64,000 nt of DNA from Stenotrophomonas acidaminiphila (GTDB taxonomy: Bacteria > Pseudomonadota > Gammaproteobacteria > Xanthomonadales > Xanthomonadaceae): positions 1 through 64,000 of the forward strand of contig NZ_LDJO01000021.1 in assembly GCF_001431595.1 (NCBI RefSeq), written 5' to 3'. The position numbers and the translations under genes were made by a program. Below, one piece after another: positions 1 to 8,127 of this stretch; the first letter of the stretch is position 1; each line of letters begins with the position of its first letter. A model generated the notes under the pieces. It did no database searches and was not told the origin of the DNA. It worked only from the letters and a program-made list of their open reading frames with translations.

Positions 1-57
1 CCCCATCCGCCGACATGGTTCCGCTGGCGGACTGTCACCGGTAGAGTTTGAGAGGCG

Positions 58-1902
58 CTACGCGCAGAGCGGCGACTGAGTGTCTACGGAACTCTGGCCG
101 GTCCACCGGGTACCTTGCGGGTCGCTGCGTGCGGACACGCTCAGTTCGCCCCCCAGCCGCTGCGCGCGCATGCGCATGCTGGCGAAGCCGGCACCACCGC
201 CCCCGGTCGATGCGGTACCCGCGGCAGGCGGGCCCACGCCGTCGTCGTCCACCTGCAGGCGCAGACGGTCGCCATGCCGGCGTACATGGATGTCCACGCG
301 CTGCGCGCGGCTGTGCTTGAACACGTTGGTCAGCGCTTCCTGCAGCAGGCGCAGCAGGTCCAGGCTGCGGGCCGCGCCCAGTTCGACGCCGCCCACGCCC
401 TCCAGGTGCCAATGGGCGTCGATGCCGGCGGCATCGAGCAGCTGGCTGGAGCGGTGCCGCAGCGGCACGAGCAGTTCGGCCAGGTCCGCATGCTCGCGCG
501 CCGTGCTGTCGATCACCAGGCGCAGGTCGTCGCGCATTTCCTTCAGCAGTCCGGCGATCTCCCGCCGCGGCATGTCGTCCGGCGCCTGCTCGACCCGCGC
601 GATCGCGCCGACCAGGGTGCCGCCGAAACCGTCGTGCAGGTCGCGCACCAGCTGCAGCCGTTCACCGGCGCGGCTGTGCGCCAGTTCCAGCGCATGCTGC
701 TGCCGCAGGGTCTCGGCCAACTGGCCGGTGGCCTGCCGCACCTCGCGGCTCAGCTCGGCGTTGAAGCCTTCCACCCGCTTCATGGTGTTGGCGAAGCGGT
801 AGGCCAGCACGAAGCCCATGCCCAGCAGCATCAGCGGCGAAGTGAACGAGCCGAGGTAACTGACGCCGCCGTACCAGCCCATGTACACACCCAGGTCGTG
901 CAGCGAAACCGCCACGGGCAGGATGATGCACAGGGCCAGCACCTGGCAGTCGCGGCGGTCGCTGCGCAGGGCGTAGCCCATGAACACGAACGACACCAGG
1001 TACAGGAACGCGATGACCGGCACCAGATAGACGTTGCGGTACGGTCCCATCCACTGCGGCCACAGCAGCGCCGCCGCCATCAGCGCCACCGCAATGCCCA
1101 GCAGCAGGCGCTCGAAGCGCGGCCAGCGCCGTTGGCTGAAGCGCAGCAGGAACACCGTGTGCGCCGCGGCCGCCATCACGTAGCAACCGCCGATGAAGGC
1201 CTGCCAGCCATCGGTGCTGGGGAACGGCCACGGGCTGGCGGCGAAGAAATTGGTGTCGTACAGGCGCCCGAACACCGCGCTCAGCGCGTACCAGCCATAC
1301 ATCGTCTCCTGCCGGCGCAGCAGCCAGAACAGACCGATCATCGCCGCCAGCACGAAGCCGATGGCGCTGTCGAGCACCTGCAGGTCGTGGCGGACCAGCA
1401 CCTCCTGGCGATACCGTGCCTGCAGCACCTGCGGGTCGCCCACGTCCACCACCCCGAATGACGGCTGGTAGGCGGCCAGGCCCGACACGCGCACCAGCAG
1501 TTCGTTCTCGCCCGGCTCGAGCAGCGGTGCCTGCAGCAGGAAGTAGCGCGGTATGTGCCAGCTGCGCGACAGCGGCTCGACCAGCGACGGATCGCGGTCG
1601 ATCAGGCTGCCGTTGAGGTAGACCGCGGCCGCCATGCAGGTGTAGTCGAGCAGCAGGCCGGTCGGTTCTCCGGCATCGGCCTGCTGCCAGCGCAGCCGGT
1701 ACCAGACCACGCCATCGTGCCCGGCCCAGCGGGTCTGCCACTGGTCCGCCAGCGTCACCGGTACCCAGCCCTGTTCGGGCGGCCGCACCGAATCCCAGCC
1801 GGCGCGCACGGCCTCGGCGTGGACGATGCGCATGACCGGTTCCGCCCGGGCCGCACCCGCCACCATGCAGAGCAGCAGGAGCACCCAGTGCCAGCGCCTC
1901 AC
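58..1902 (-). CDS. sensor histidine kinase with 7TM-DISM-like sensor region
   Basis: Membrane sensor kinase of the NarL/HisKA_3 class, 614 aa. A signal peptide (about 1-20) is followed by an exported beta-rich domain (about 25-155) with a jelly-roll look reminiscent of GH2 or DISM sugar-binding modules, then a run of about seven hydrophobic segments (about 175-370), a short coiled coil, and a HisKA_3 dimerisation helix with phospho-acceptor H423 in the DLHDG motif. The C-terminal ATPase domain has an N-box (LLQEALTNVFKHSRA) and a DDDGVG G1 box. Its ATG overlaps the stop of the response regulator by 4 bp (ATGA), so the two are translationally coupled partners. They lie downstream of the mannoside genes, so the ligand may be a sugar, but this is inference. 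Nothing recognisable lies between its stop and the window edge. Confidence 0.9.
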   Translation of the reverse strand: MRRWHWVLLLLCMVAGAARAEPVMRIVHAEAVRAGWDSVRPPEQGWVPVTLADQWQTRWAGHDGVVWYRLRWQQADAGEPTGLLLDYTCMAAAVYLNGSLIDRDPSLVEPLSRSWHIPRYFLLQAPLLEPGENELLVRVSGLAAYQPSFGVVDVGDPQVLQARYRQEVLVRHDLQVLDSAIGFVLAAMIGLFWLLRRQETMYGWYALSAVFGRLYDTNFFAASPWPFPSTDGWQAFIGGCYVMAAAAHTVFLLRFSQRRWPRFERLLLGIAVALMAAALLWPQWMGPYRNVYLVPVIAFLYLVSFVFMGYALRSDRRDCQVLALCIILPVAVSLHDLGVYMGWYGGVSYLGSFTSPLMLLGMGFVLAYRFANTMKRVEGFNAELSREVRQATGQLAETLRQQHALELAHSRAGERLQLVRDLHDGFGGTLVGAIARVEQAPDDMPRREIAGLLKEMRDDLRLVIDSTAREHADLAELLVPLRHRSSQLLDAAGIDAHWHLEGVGGVELGAARSLDLLRLLQEALTNVFKHSRAQRVDIHVRRHGDRLRLQVDDDGVGPPAAGTASTGGGGAGFASMRMRAQRLGGELSVSARSDPQGTRWTGQSSVDTQSPLCA

Positions 1903-2552
1903 GGCAACAACCCGAGTACGCGTGCCTCGAACACCGCCGCCGTGCGCGAACCCACGGCCAGCTTGCGGTAGATGTTGCGCGTGTGCGCTTCCACGGTGAG
2001 CCGGGAGAGCCCGAGCAGCTCGGCGATCTCGCGGTTGCCGTAGCCCTGCGCCACCATGCCGAGGATGCCGCGCTCGCGCTCGGAGAGGTTGACCTCCGGC
2101 GGCGCCGGCACCGGCGTCGCTTCCTCCGGCAGCAGGGCAAGGATGCGCCGGGCGATCATCGGGTCGATCGGGGCACCGCCGCGTTGCAGGCTGCGCAGGG
2201 CGACGACCAGCTCGACATCATCGCGGTCCTTGAGCAGGTAGCCGACCGCGCCGGCACGCAACGCCGAGAAGATCGCTTCCTCCTCGGCGAACGCTGACAC
2301 GACCACCGCCTGCACCGCAGGCACGTGCGCGCGCATCCAGTGGATCAGCTCGATACCGGTGCCGTCGGGCAGCTGCATGTCCACCAGCGCCAGGTCGAAT
2401 GGACCGGCCAGCAGCAGGTCGCGCGCGCCGGCCAGGTCGGCCGCGGCGCAGACGTGCGCCTGCGGGCCCGGCACCACTTCGCGCAGCAGCCGCTCCAGCC
2501 TCGCGAGCGAGGCCTGCATGTCGTCAACGATCAGGATGGAAGACAACTGCAT
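1899..2552 (-). CDS. NarL/LuxR-family response regulator
   Basis: DNA-binding response regulator of about 217 aa. The N-terminal receiver has the acidic pair in the ILIVDD motif and the phospho-acceptor Asp in LVDMQLPDG (residue 58). The C-terminal LuxR-type helix-turn-helix starts at LSERERGILGMVAQG and contains the recognition-helix stretch GLSRLTVEAHTRNIYRKL. An in-frame GTG lies two codons further upstream (2558), but the GAGGAG Shine-Dalgarno sequence fits the ATG at 2552 better. The gene lies 62 bp downstream of a serine hydrolase and overlaps the cognate histidine kinase by 4 bp. Targets cannot be read from the sequence. Confidence 0.92.
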   Translation of the reverse strand: MQLSSILIVDDMQASLARLERLLREVVPGPQAHVCAAADLAGARDLLLAGPFDLALVDMQLPDGTGIELIHWMRAHVPAVQAVVVSAFAEEEAIFSALRAGAVGYLLKDRDDVELVVALRSLQRGGAPIDPMIARRILALLPEEATPVPAPPEVNLSERERGILGMVAQGYGNREIAELLGLSRLTVEAHTRNIYRKLAVGSRTAAVFEARVLGLLP

Positions 2553-2614
2553 CGGCACCTGCTCCTCAGTGTTCCTCTAGGCAGCTGCAGTCTAGCGCCT
2601 GCCCCGGGACTCTC

Positions 2615-3796
2615 TCACTTCCTCACCGCTGGCGCATGGCAGGCCGATGCCGCGCACCGGATGGCGACGCGCGGGTCATCGCCGTTCGGTGCGGGCCCAC
2701 CGGCCGGCGCCGGGCGATAGAACCCGGCGATCCCGGCAATGAAGTCCTGCGGGTCGGCACCGACCAGGTTGGTCAGCACGACCACCGCCAGGCCGTCGTC
2801 GGGATAGATGCGGAAGGCCGCGCGGGCGCCACCCATGCTGGTCACTTCGCGATGCGGGGCGGTGCCGGCCACGGGCCAGCCCGCAGCCCATTCGCCCACG
2901 CTGCCATCGTTCAATCGCTCCGGCACCCACATACGTTCGCGTACGTCCGCATCGAGCAGCCGCCCCTGCATCAGCGCGACCAGCCACTGCGCCAGTTCGT
3001 CGGCGGTGGTCTGGATCCCGCCGCCCGCCCACAGCCCGTGCGGCACGTCATAGAACCAGTGCGACAGCCGCGCGGGCATGCCCGGCGCATCGCTCCGGCG
3101 CGGCAGGAAGCTGTACACGGTAGCCGCGCCAGCGACCAGGTCGTAGCTGTCGCCGAAGCGCGAACGGCGCATCCGCAGCGGCGCGAACTGGTGTTCGGCG
3201 ACGAACGCCGCGTATGGCATCGCGCCCTGCGCTTCGACGATCCGCGCCAGCAGCCCGTAGTTGGTCTGGTTGTAGGCGAAGCGCTCGCCCGCCGCGGCCT
3301 GCAGCGGCATCGCCGCCACCGCCTGCCATGCGGCCGGTTCCGGGCCCGCGCCGACCAGCCCCTGCGCATCGACGATGTCCGGAAGACCGGAGGTATGCGC
3401 GAGCAGCTGGCGCACGCGGATGGCACGCCATGCCGGCGGCAGGTCCGCCAGGTAGGTCGAGATCGGCGCCTCCAGGTCGACGCGCCCGGCCTGCACCAGC
3501 TGCATCACCGCCACGCCGGTGAAGGCCTTGGTCGCGGAGTTGATCGGGAACAGGGTCGTCGGTTCGACCGGCACGCGGTTCTCGACATTGGCCAGGCCGT
3601 GGCTTTCCGAAAGCACCACGCGACCATCGCGGACCACCGCGACCTGCAGGCCCGGTATGCCCCGCGCCTTCATCGTCGCACGGACGAAGTCGCGGGCGGC
3701 GGCATTGGCATCGGTCAGGGAAGCGGCGGTGGCCGGCACGCCGGCCAGCAGGGCAAGCAACGCCAGCAGCAACAGCCGGCGGATCGGGGTCGGCAT
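2615..3796 (-). CDS. serine hydrolase, beta-lactamase/class C (S12) family, exported
   Basis: Penicillin-binding-protein/class C beta-lactamase-like hydrolase of 393 aa. An N-terminal signal peptide (about 1-24) directs it to the periplasm. The catalytic Ser-x-x-Lys is S87-A-T-K90, and the second motif is a Y-N-Q variant in FAYNQTNYGLL instead of the classical Y-S-N. The reading frame stays open another 64 codons upstream into the GH47 gene, but the ATG at 3796 has a GGAG ribosome-binding site and begins the signal peptide, so it is preferred. The gene follows the GH47 gene by 142 bp and precedes the two-component pair. The substrate is unknown; this family includes esterases, D-amino-acid peptidases and lactamases, and antibiotic resistance should not be assumed. 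Confidence 0.88.
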   Translation of the reverse strand: MPTPIRRLLLLALLALLAGVPATAASLTDANAAARDFVRATMKARGIPGLQVAVVRDGRVVLSESHGLANVENRVPVEPTTLFPINSATKAFTGVAVMQLVQAGRVDLEAPISTYLADLPPAWRAIRVRQLLAHTSGLPDIVDAQGLVGAGPEPAAWQAVAAMPLQAAAGERFAYNQTNYGLLARIVEAQGAMPYAAFVAEHQFAPLRMRRSRFGDSYDLVAGAATVYSFLPRRSDAPGMPARLSHWFYDVPHGLWAGGGIQTTADELAQWLVALMQGRLLDADVRERMWVPERLNDGSVGEWAAGWPVAGTAPHREVTSMGGARAAFRIYPDDGLAVVVLTNLVGADPQDFIAGIAGFYRPAPAGGPAPNGDDPRVAIRCAASACHAPAVRK

Positions 3797-3903
3797 CGAA
3801 TGTTCTCCAGGGTCGGGTAGCGCGGATGCGCGCCCATGGGCGCGCGACTGGAGGTTGGATGCCGGGCAGGAGCCGCAGGGTTTAAATCGACGCGACCGCA
3901 CCG

Positions 3904-3931
3904 GGCCCCTCCCCGCGACGGGAGAGGGGCC
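3904..3931. other. intergenic hairpin between GH47 and serine hydrolase genes
   Basis: Inverted repeat GGCCCCTC / GAGGGGCC (8 bp, extended by CCC/GGG with one bulge) just downstream of the GH47 stop codon. There is no T-tract on the minus-strand side, so it may be an mRNA-stabilising or processing hairpin, or a short dispersed intergenic repeat, rather than a classical terminator. Confidence 0.4.
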
Positions 3932-3938
3932 GGCGCGT

Positions 3939-5378
3939 TCACCAGGTGCGGCGCAGCGGATGCGCTTCGGTGTTGAACACCACGCCATCGAAGTCCAGCG
4001 CGGTGGCCGGCGCGAACAGCAGGTAGTAGTACTTGAAGGTCTCGGCGAACAGGAAGCTCTCCATCGAGTCGTCCTTCTCCTTGCTGCGCACGTCCTTCAG
4101 CGCCGAGAAGCCGTGTTCGGTGCGGGTGTATTTCACGAAGTCGTCGAAGAACTCCTTGCCCATGCCACGGTAGCGCGCATCGCCGGTGTAATGGTGCAGG
4201 TAGTAGGCCGATTCGACGATTTCCGGGCGCAGCGCATACCCGGGCGAGCGCACCTGCATCGCCGCGTAGTCCAGCGATTCCGGCTCGATGCCATGCAGCC
4301 GCCACATCTTCAGGTTGGACTCCTGCAGGCGCCTGGCGCGCTCCAGGTCGCCACCCAGCGCCAGCAGCCCGGGCATGAACGCATCCAGCGCGCCATAGGT
4401 GGTGGACGTGCGCGCACCGCTGTCCATGTCGGCATGGCCGTACCACAGTTCGCCTCCGCGCACGTCGTCGGCCAGGTACTGGTTGAGCGGGCCGATGCTG
4501 TCCTCCCACATGCGCCGGCAGTCCTCGTCGCCGAACAGCTTCCAGCACTTGAGCAGGTACTCGTAGTACGAATCGATGCCACCGGCGATGGAGGCATCCT
4601 TGTTGGTCCACTCGCCGGTCTCGACGTTGATGTTCAGGCCGACCAGGCCGATCTTCGAACGGCGCTTGTAGGTCTCCACCAGCGCGCGCTTGGCCTTGTC
4701 GTAGTACGCCTGCTTGCCGGTGAGCCTGGCCAGGGTGCCGAACTCCAGCAGCAGGGTGCCGGTCTCGGCCGGGTTGCTGATCGTGCCGCGGGTCTTGCCG
4801 GTGCGCAGGTTGACATGGGTATACGGCAGGCCGGTGGGGCTGTCGAAGACCGGCGACAGGCGCGTGCCAAGGTCGTCGGCCAGCGCGAGCAGGCGCGGGT
4901 CGTCGGTCATCTGGTAGGCCGACAGCAGGCCACCAAGCAGGCGGATGGTGACTTCGAAGTTCTGCACTTCGATGTCCTGGTCGAACGAGAGCTGGCCGAC
5001 GATCAGCTCGCGCGCTTCGTTGGCCTCCTTGTCCAGGCCCAGCAGCAGCAGCGTGTCCAGCGCGTCGACCGGCGACATCAGCAGCGGCACCGGGTACCAG
5101 TCGCGCGGCTGGCCACTGATCGGCTTCAGGTCATCGTGGCCCCTGGCGTACTGCATGTAGCCCTGCCATGCATGGCGGGTGGCCTCGCGCACCTGCTCGG
5201 CCATGCGCGCGGCCTCGGCGTCGTCGACCGCCGGCACATCGGCGGCCGCGGCCGGGCCTGCGGCAGGGGCGGCGTCGCCGGGTGCGGCGGTGGAAGCGGG
5301 CGGCGACGGCGTGCAGGCGGACAGCGCCAGCAGCAGGGCCGCGGCCAGGGGGGCATTGCGCAGGGCTCGGTTCATCAT
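3939..5378 (-). CDS. GH47 alpha-1,2-mannosidase, lipoprotein
   Basis: Class I (inverting, calcium-dependent) alpha-mannosidase of 479 aa. GH47 is mainly known from eukaryotic N-glycan trimming; bacterial members such as the Caulobacter enzyme CkGH47 are fewer. Family landmarks are SPVDALDTLLLLG, NPAETGTLLLEFGTLARLTG, RPEIVESAYYLHHYTGD, DSMESFLFAETFKYYYLLF and the terminal VVFNTEAHP, whose Thr is the expected calcium ligand. The N-terminus is a lipoprotein signal with lipobox LSAC (C22), followed by an Ala/Pro linker, suggesting membrane anchoring on the periplasmic side or at the cell surface. The start at 5378 follows a GAGGA Shine-Dalgarno sequence and overlaps the beta-mannosidase stop by 4 bp (ATGA). 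It should release alpha-1,2-linked mannose for the downstream mannose route. Confidence 0.93.
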   Translation of the reverse strand: MMNRALRNAPLAAALLLALSACTPSPPASTAAPGDAAPAAGPAAAADVPAVDDAEAARMAEQVREATRHAWQGYMQYARGHDDLKPISGQPRDWYPVPLLMSPVDALDTLLLLGLDKEANEARELIVGQLSFDQDIEVQNFEVTIRLLGGLLSAYQMTDDPRLLALADDLGTRLSPVFDSPTGLPYTHVNLRTGKTRGTISNPAETGTLLLEFGTLARLTGKQAYYDKAKRALVETYKRRSKIGLVGLNINVETGEWTNKDASIAGGIDSYYEYLLKCWKLFGDEDCRRMWEDSIGPLNQYLADDVRGGELWYGHADMDSGARTSTTYGALDAFMPGLLALGGDLERARRLQESNLKMWRLHGIEPESLDYAAMQVRSPGYALRPEIVESAYYLHHYTGDARYRGMGKEFFDDFVKYTRTEHGFSALKDVRSKEKDDSMESFLFAETFKYYYLLFAPATALDFDGVVFNTEAHPLRRTW

Positions 5379-8089
5379 CGGGTCCTCGGGGTGGAAGCGG
5401 GGTCGTGCGGGGGAGCGGAAGCGGGGTGCAGGGTGTCGCCCAGGGTGCGCATGCGCAGCGCGGCACGCAGCGCATCGAGACGGGCGTTGGCGTCCACGCG
5501 CAGCTCGCGGGTTTCGCCGGGCAGCAGGTCGAAGGCGTTGTCCTCCACGCGGGCGCCGGTGTCGCCGAAATCGACCCACACCGCGCGCACAAGGCCGTCG
5601 GCGTGCAGCCGCAGGCGGTAGCCGTCGCCCTCGGCGCGCAGTTCGGCATGCAGCTGACCGGCGCCGAGCGCCTGTTCCCGGGCCGGCACGAAATGCACCA
5701 GCCGGCGCGCGACCACCTGGCCGTCGCGCAGCAGTTCGAACACCGCCACGCTGCGCGCCGGGTCGTGACCCTTGAGCAGGTCGGCATCGACCAGCCGTGC
5801 CACGGCGGTCGCGGCCATCGGCGCCAGGGTGATGGTTTCCTGCTGGCGGGCGAATTCGTGGCCGTCCACGTCCATGACCCGCACACGCCACTGCGCGGTG
5901 AGTGGTCGTGCGCCATCGTTGAGCAGGCTGAAGCGGGTGACCCCGTCGTCGTCGCGCAGCGCCGCCACCGCGACGTCGGCGAAGAAGCGCCGCGCGTGGT
6001 AGTGCAGCGCCTTCCAGTGGCCGTAGTAGTCCAGGCTCGACCACGATGCGCCCGGCCACACGTCGTTGAGCTGCCAGTACAGCGAACCCATCGTGTAGGG
6101 GCGCGAGGCGCGGTGGTGCAGCGCGGCCAGTGCGATGCCCTCGGCCTGCATCACCTGGCTCAGGTAGACGAAATCGGCGAACGTGGCCGGCGTGCCGTAC
6201 TCGCGCTCGATGTAGTGCAGCAGACGCGCGTTGCCGTTGCCGGCCATGAATTTCTGGTGGGCGCGGATCACCGGCCCGTCGATGCGCTGCTCGTCGCGCG
6301 TGGCGAACGCATCCACCGTGGACAACTGCGGCCACGCCTGCAGGCCGTACTCGGACATGAAGCGCGGGGTCTCGCCCAGGTAGGCGGTGACCGGCAGCGC
6401 CGGATTGCCCCACACCTGCCAGTAGTGCTTGTCGCCGCGGGTGGAGTCATTGGCCCGGGCATCGAGGTCGTTGCTCGGCGAGCTGGACCAGTACGGCACG
6501 CCCAGGCCTTCCTCGGCCACCACCGCGCGCAGGTCGGTTCCGAAAAGGTCCACGTAGCCCTGCCACACCCGGGCGGCGAACGCGGGGTCGGCGTCCTTCA
6601 ACTGCCTGCCATGTCCCCAGTCCTTCCACGCGGTTTCTTCCTCGTTGTTGCCGCACCACAGCACGATGCTGGGGTGGTGGCGCAGGCGGCGGATGTTGTC
6701 GCGGGCCTCGGCCACCACGCTGGCGCGGAACGCCGGGTCGTAGCCGGGCTGCATGCCACCGCCGAACATGAAGTCCTGCCACACCAGCAGGCCCAGTTCG
6801 TCGGCGATGTCGAAGAAGTCGTCGCTCTCGTAATAGCCGCCGCCCCAGTTGCGCAGCATGTTCATGTTGGCATCGCGCGCGGCCTGCAGGTCGCGGCGCA
6901 GGCGTTCGCGCGTCACCCGCGCCGGGAACGATTCGAACGGGATGACGTTGGCGCCCTTGGCGAACACCGGTACGCCGTTGATGACGAAGGCGAAGCCCTG
7001 GCCGCCATCGGCGTCCTGCTCGCGGCGCAGCTCGACCGTGCGCAGGCCGGTGCGCAGCGTCGTCTCGCGCGCCGGGTCGCCGCCGCCATCCAGGCGCGCC
7101 CGCACGGTGTAGCGGTCCTGCGCGCCATGGCCCACCGGCCACCAGCGCCGCGGCTGCGCGATCTCCAGCGGCAGCTGCAGCGCATTGTCACCGGGCTGCA
7201 GGCGCACATCGCGTTCGAGCCGGGCAACCCTGCGCCCTTCCGGATCGAGCACGTCGACCGCGACCGCTGCCATGCCTGCGGTTTCACCGCGCTGCACCTG
7301 CAGCAGCACGCCCAGGCGTGCGCGCTGCGCGTCCAGCGCGTCGATGCGCACCGCCAGGTCGGTGATGCGCTGCAGGTCCCAGCCATCCAGATGCACCTGG
7401 CGCCAGACGCCGGCGGTGACGTAGCGCGGGCCCCAGTCCCAGCCGAAGTGGTAGGCCGGCTTGCGCACGAAATTACCGACCATCGCGTCGGCCGGTTCGT
7501 CGCCGTAGGGCGAAGGGTAGTTGCCGGCGATCCTGTGCGGCATCGCCTGCACCTGCGGCAACAGGGTGCGGATCGGCGAGCGGAACACGACCCGCAGCTC
7601 GTTGCCGTCCGCACGCAGGCGGCCGTCGACGCGCGCGCGCCATGTGCGGTGCGCGTTGTCGGCCTTCAGCAACGGCTGGCCGTTGAGGCTGACCTCGGCA
7701 AACGTGTCCAGGCCGTCGAAACGCAGTTCGGCATGGCGGCGCGACAGCGTGGCCGCATCCACGTCGAAGCGCGCCCGGTACTCCCAGGTGGCCAGCCCGA
7801 TCCATTGCAGGCCGGCCTCGGCCGCACCGACGTAGGGGTCGCCGATCACGCCGGCGGCGTACAGGTCGTCATGCACGCTGCCCGGCACCCGTGCCGGGCG
7901 CCAGGTGTCGAGGCCGGGGTGCGCCTGCAGCTGCGGATCACCCGGCAGCAGCCGAAAGCTCCACTGCGCCTGCAGCGGCGCCGCCGCGGCAGTGCCGGCG
8001 AGCGCGCACAGCGCATACAGCAGCAACGCGCGACAGTGGCCCGCCACACGGATTTGCATCGATCCAAAATAGGCTATCGCCTGCCGCAT
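5375..8089 (-). CDS. GH2 beta-mannosidase, exported
   Basis: Glycoside hydrolase family 2 beta-mannosidase of about 904 aa. It has an N-terminal sugar-binding jelly roll (WEYRARF, ELRFDGLDTFAEVSLNG), an immunoglobulin-like domain, and a TIM barrel with MNMLRNWGGGYYESDDFF. The acid/base Glu lies in LWCGNNEEE and the nucleophile Glu in FMSEYGLQAWPQ. A signal peptide runs through about residue 36. Two starts compete: ATG 8089 with a GGGAG ribosome-binding site 38 bp after the mannose isomerase stop, and ATG 8059, which coincides with a palindromic LacI-type operator (8054-8067). The longer form is chosen for its ribosome-binding site. It probably removes the core beta-1,4-mannose left after alpha-mannosidase action. 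Confidence 0.92.
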   Translation of the reverse strand: MRQAIAYFGSMQIRVAGHCRALLLYALCALAGTAAAAPLQAQWSFRLLPGDPQLQAHPGLDTWRPARVPGSVHDDLYAAGVIGDPYVGAAEAGLQWIGLATWEYRARFDVDAATLSRRHAELRFDGLDTFAEVSLNGQPLLKADNAHRTWRARVDGRLRADGNELRVVFRSPIRTLLPQVQAMPHRIAGNYPSPYGDEPADAMVGNFVRKPAYHFGWDWGPRYVTAGVWRQVHLDGWDLQRITDLAVRIDALDAQRARLGVLLQVQRGETAGMAAVAVDVLDPEGRRVARLERDVRLQPGDNALQLPLEIAQPRRWWPVGHGAQDRYTVRARLDGGGDPARETTLRTGLRTVELRREQDADGGQGFAFVINGVPVFAKGANVIPFESFPARVTRERLRRDLQAARDANMNMLRNWGGGYYESDDFFDIADELGLLVWQDFMFGGGMQPGYDPAFRASVVAEARDNIRRLRHHPSIVLWCGNNEEETAWKDWGHGRQLKDADPAFAARVWQGYVDLFGTDLRAVVAEEGLGVPYWSSSPSNDLDARANDSTRGDKHYWQVWGNPALPVTAYLGETPRFMSEYGLQAWPQLSTVDAFATRDEQRIDGPVIRAHQKFMAGNGNARLLHYIEREYGTPATFADFVYLSQVMQAEGIALAALHHRASRPYTMGSLYWQLNDVWPGASWSSLDYYGHWKALHYHARRFFADVAVAALRDDDGVTRFSLLNDGARPLTAQWRVRVMDVDGHEFARQQETITLAPMAATAVARLVDADLLKGHDPARSVAVFELLRDGQVVARRLVHFVPAREQALGAGQLHAELRAEGDGYRLRLHADGLVRAVWVDFGDTGARVEDNAFDLLPGETRELRVDANARLDALRAALRMRTLGDTLHPASAPPHDPASTPRTR
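8054..8067. promoter_or_regulatory. putative LacI-family operator at the beta-mannosidase start
   Basis: The 14-mer TTGCATCGATCCAA fits the palindromic pattern TTNNATCGATNNAA defined by the three sites upstream of GH92 and the TBDR. It lies inside the first codons of the beta-mannosidase (or over its alternative start at 8059). If functional, it implies an internal promoter or roadblock control for the beta-mannosidase/GH47 part of the cluster. The match is seen directly; its function is inferred. Confidence 0.5.
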
Positions 8090-8127
8090 GATTGCTCTCC
8101 CGCTGTCGTCGCCGCTGTCGCCGGGCC

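Noticed and set aside
2615..3796. Antibiotic-resistance beta-lactamase interpretation
   Set aside because: Only the general S12 serine-hydrolase motifs are present, with a Y-N-Q second motif and a sugar-locus context; no AmpC-specific evidence.
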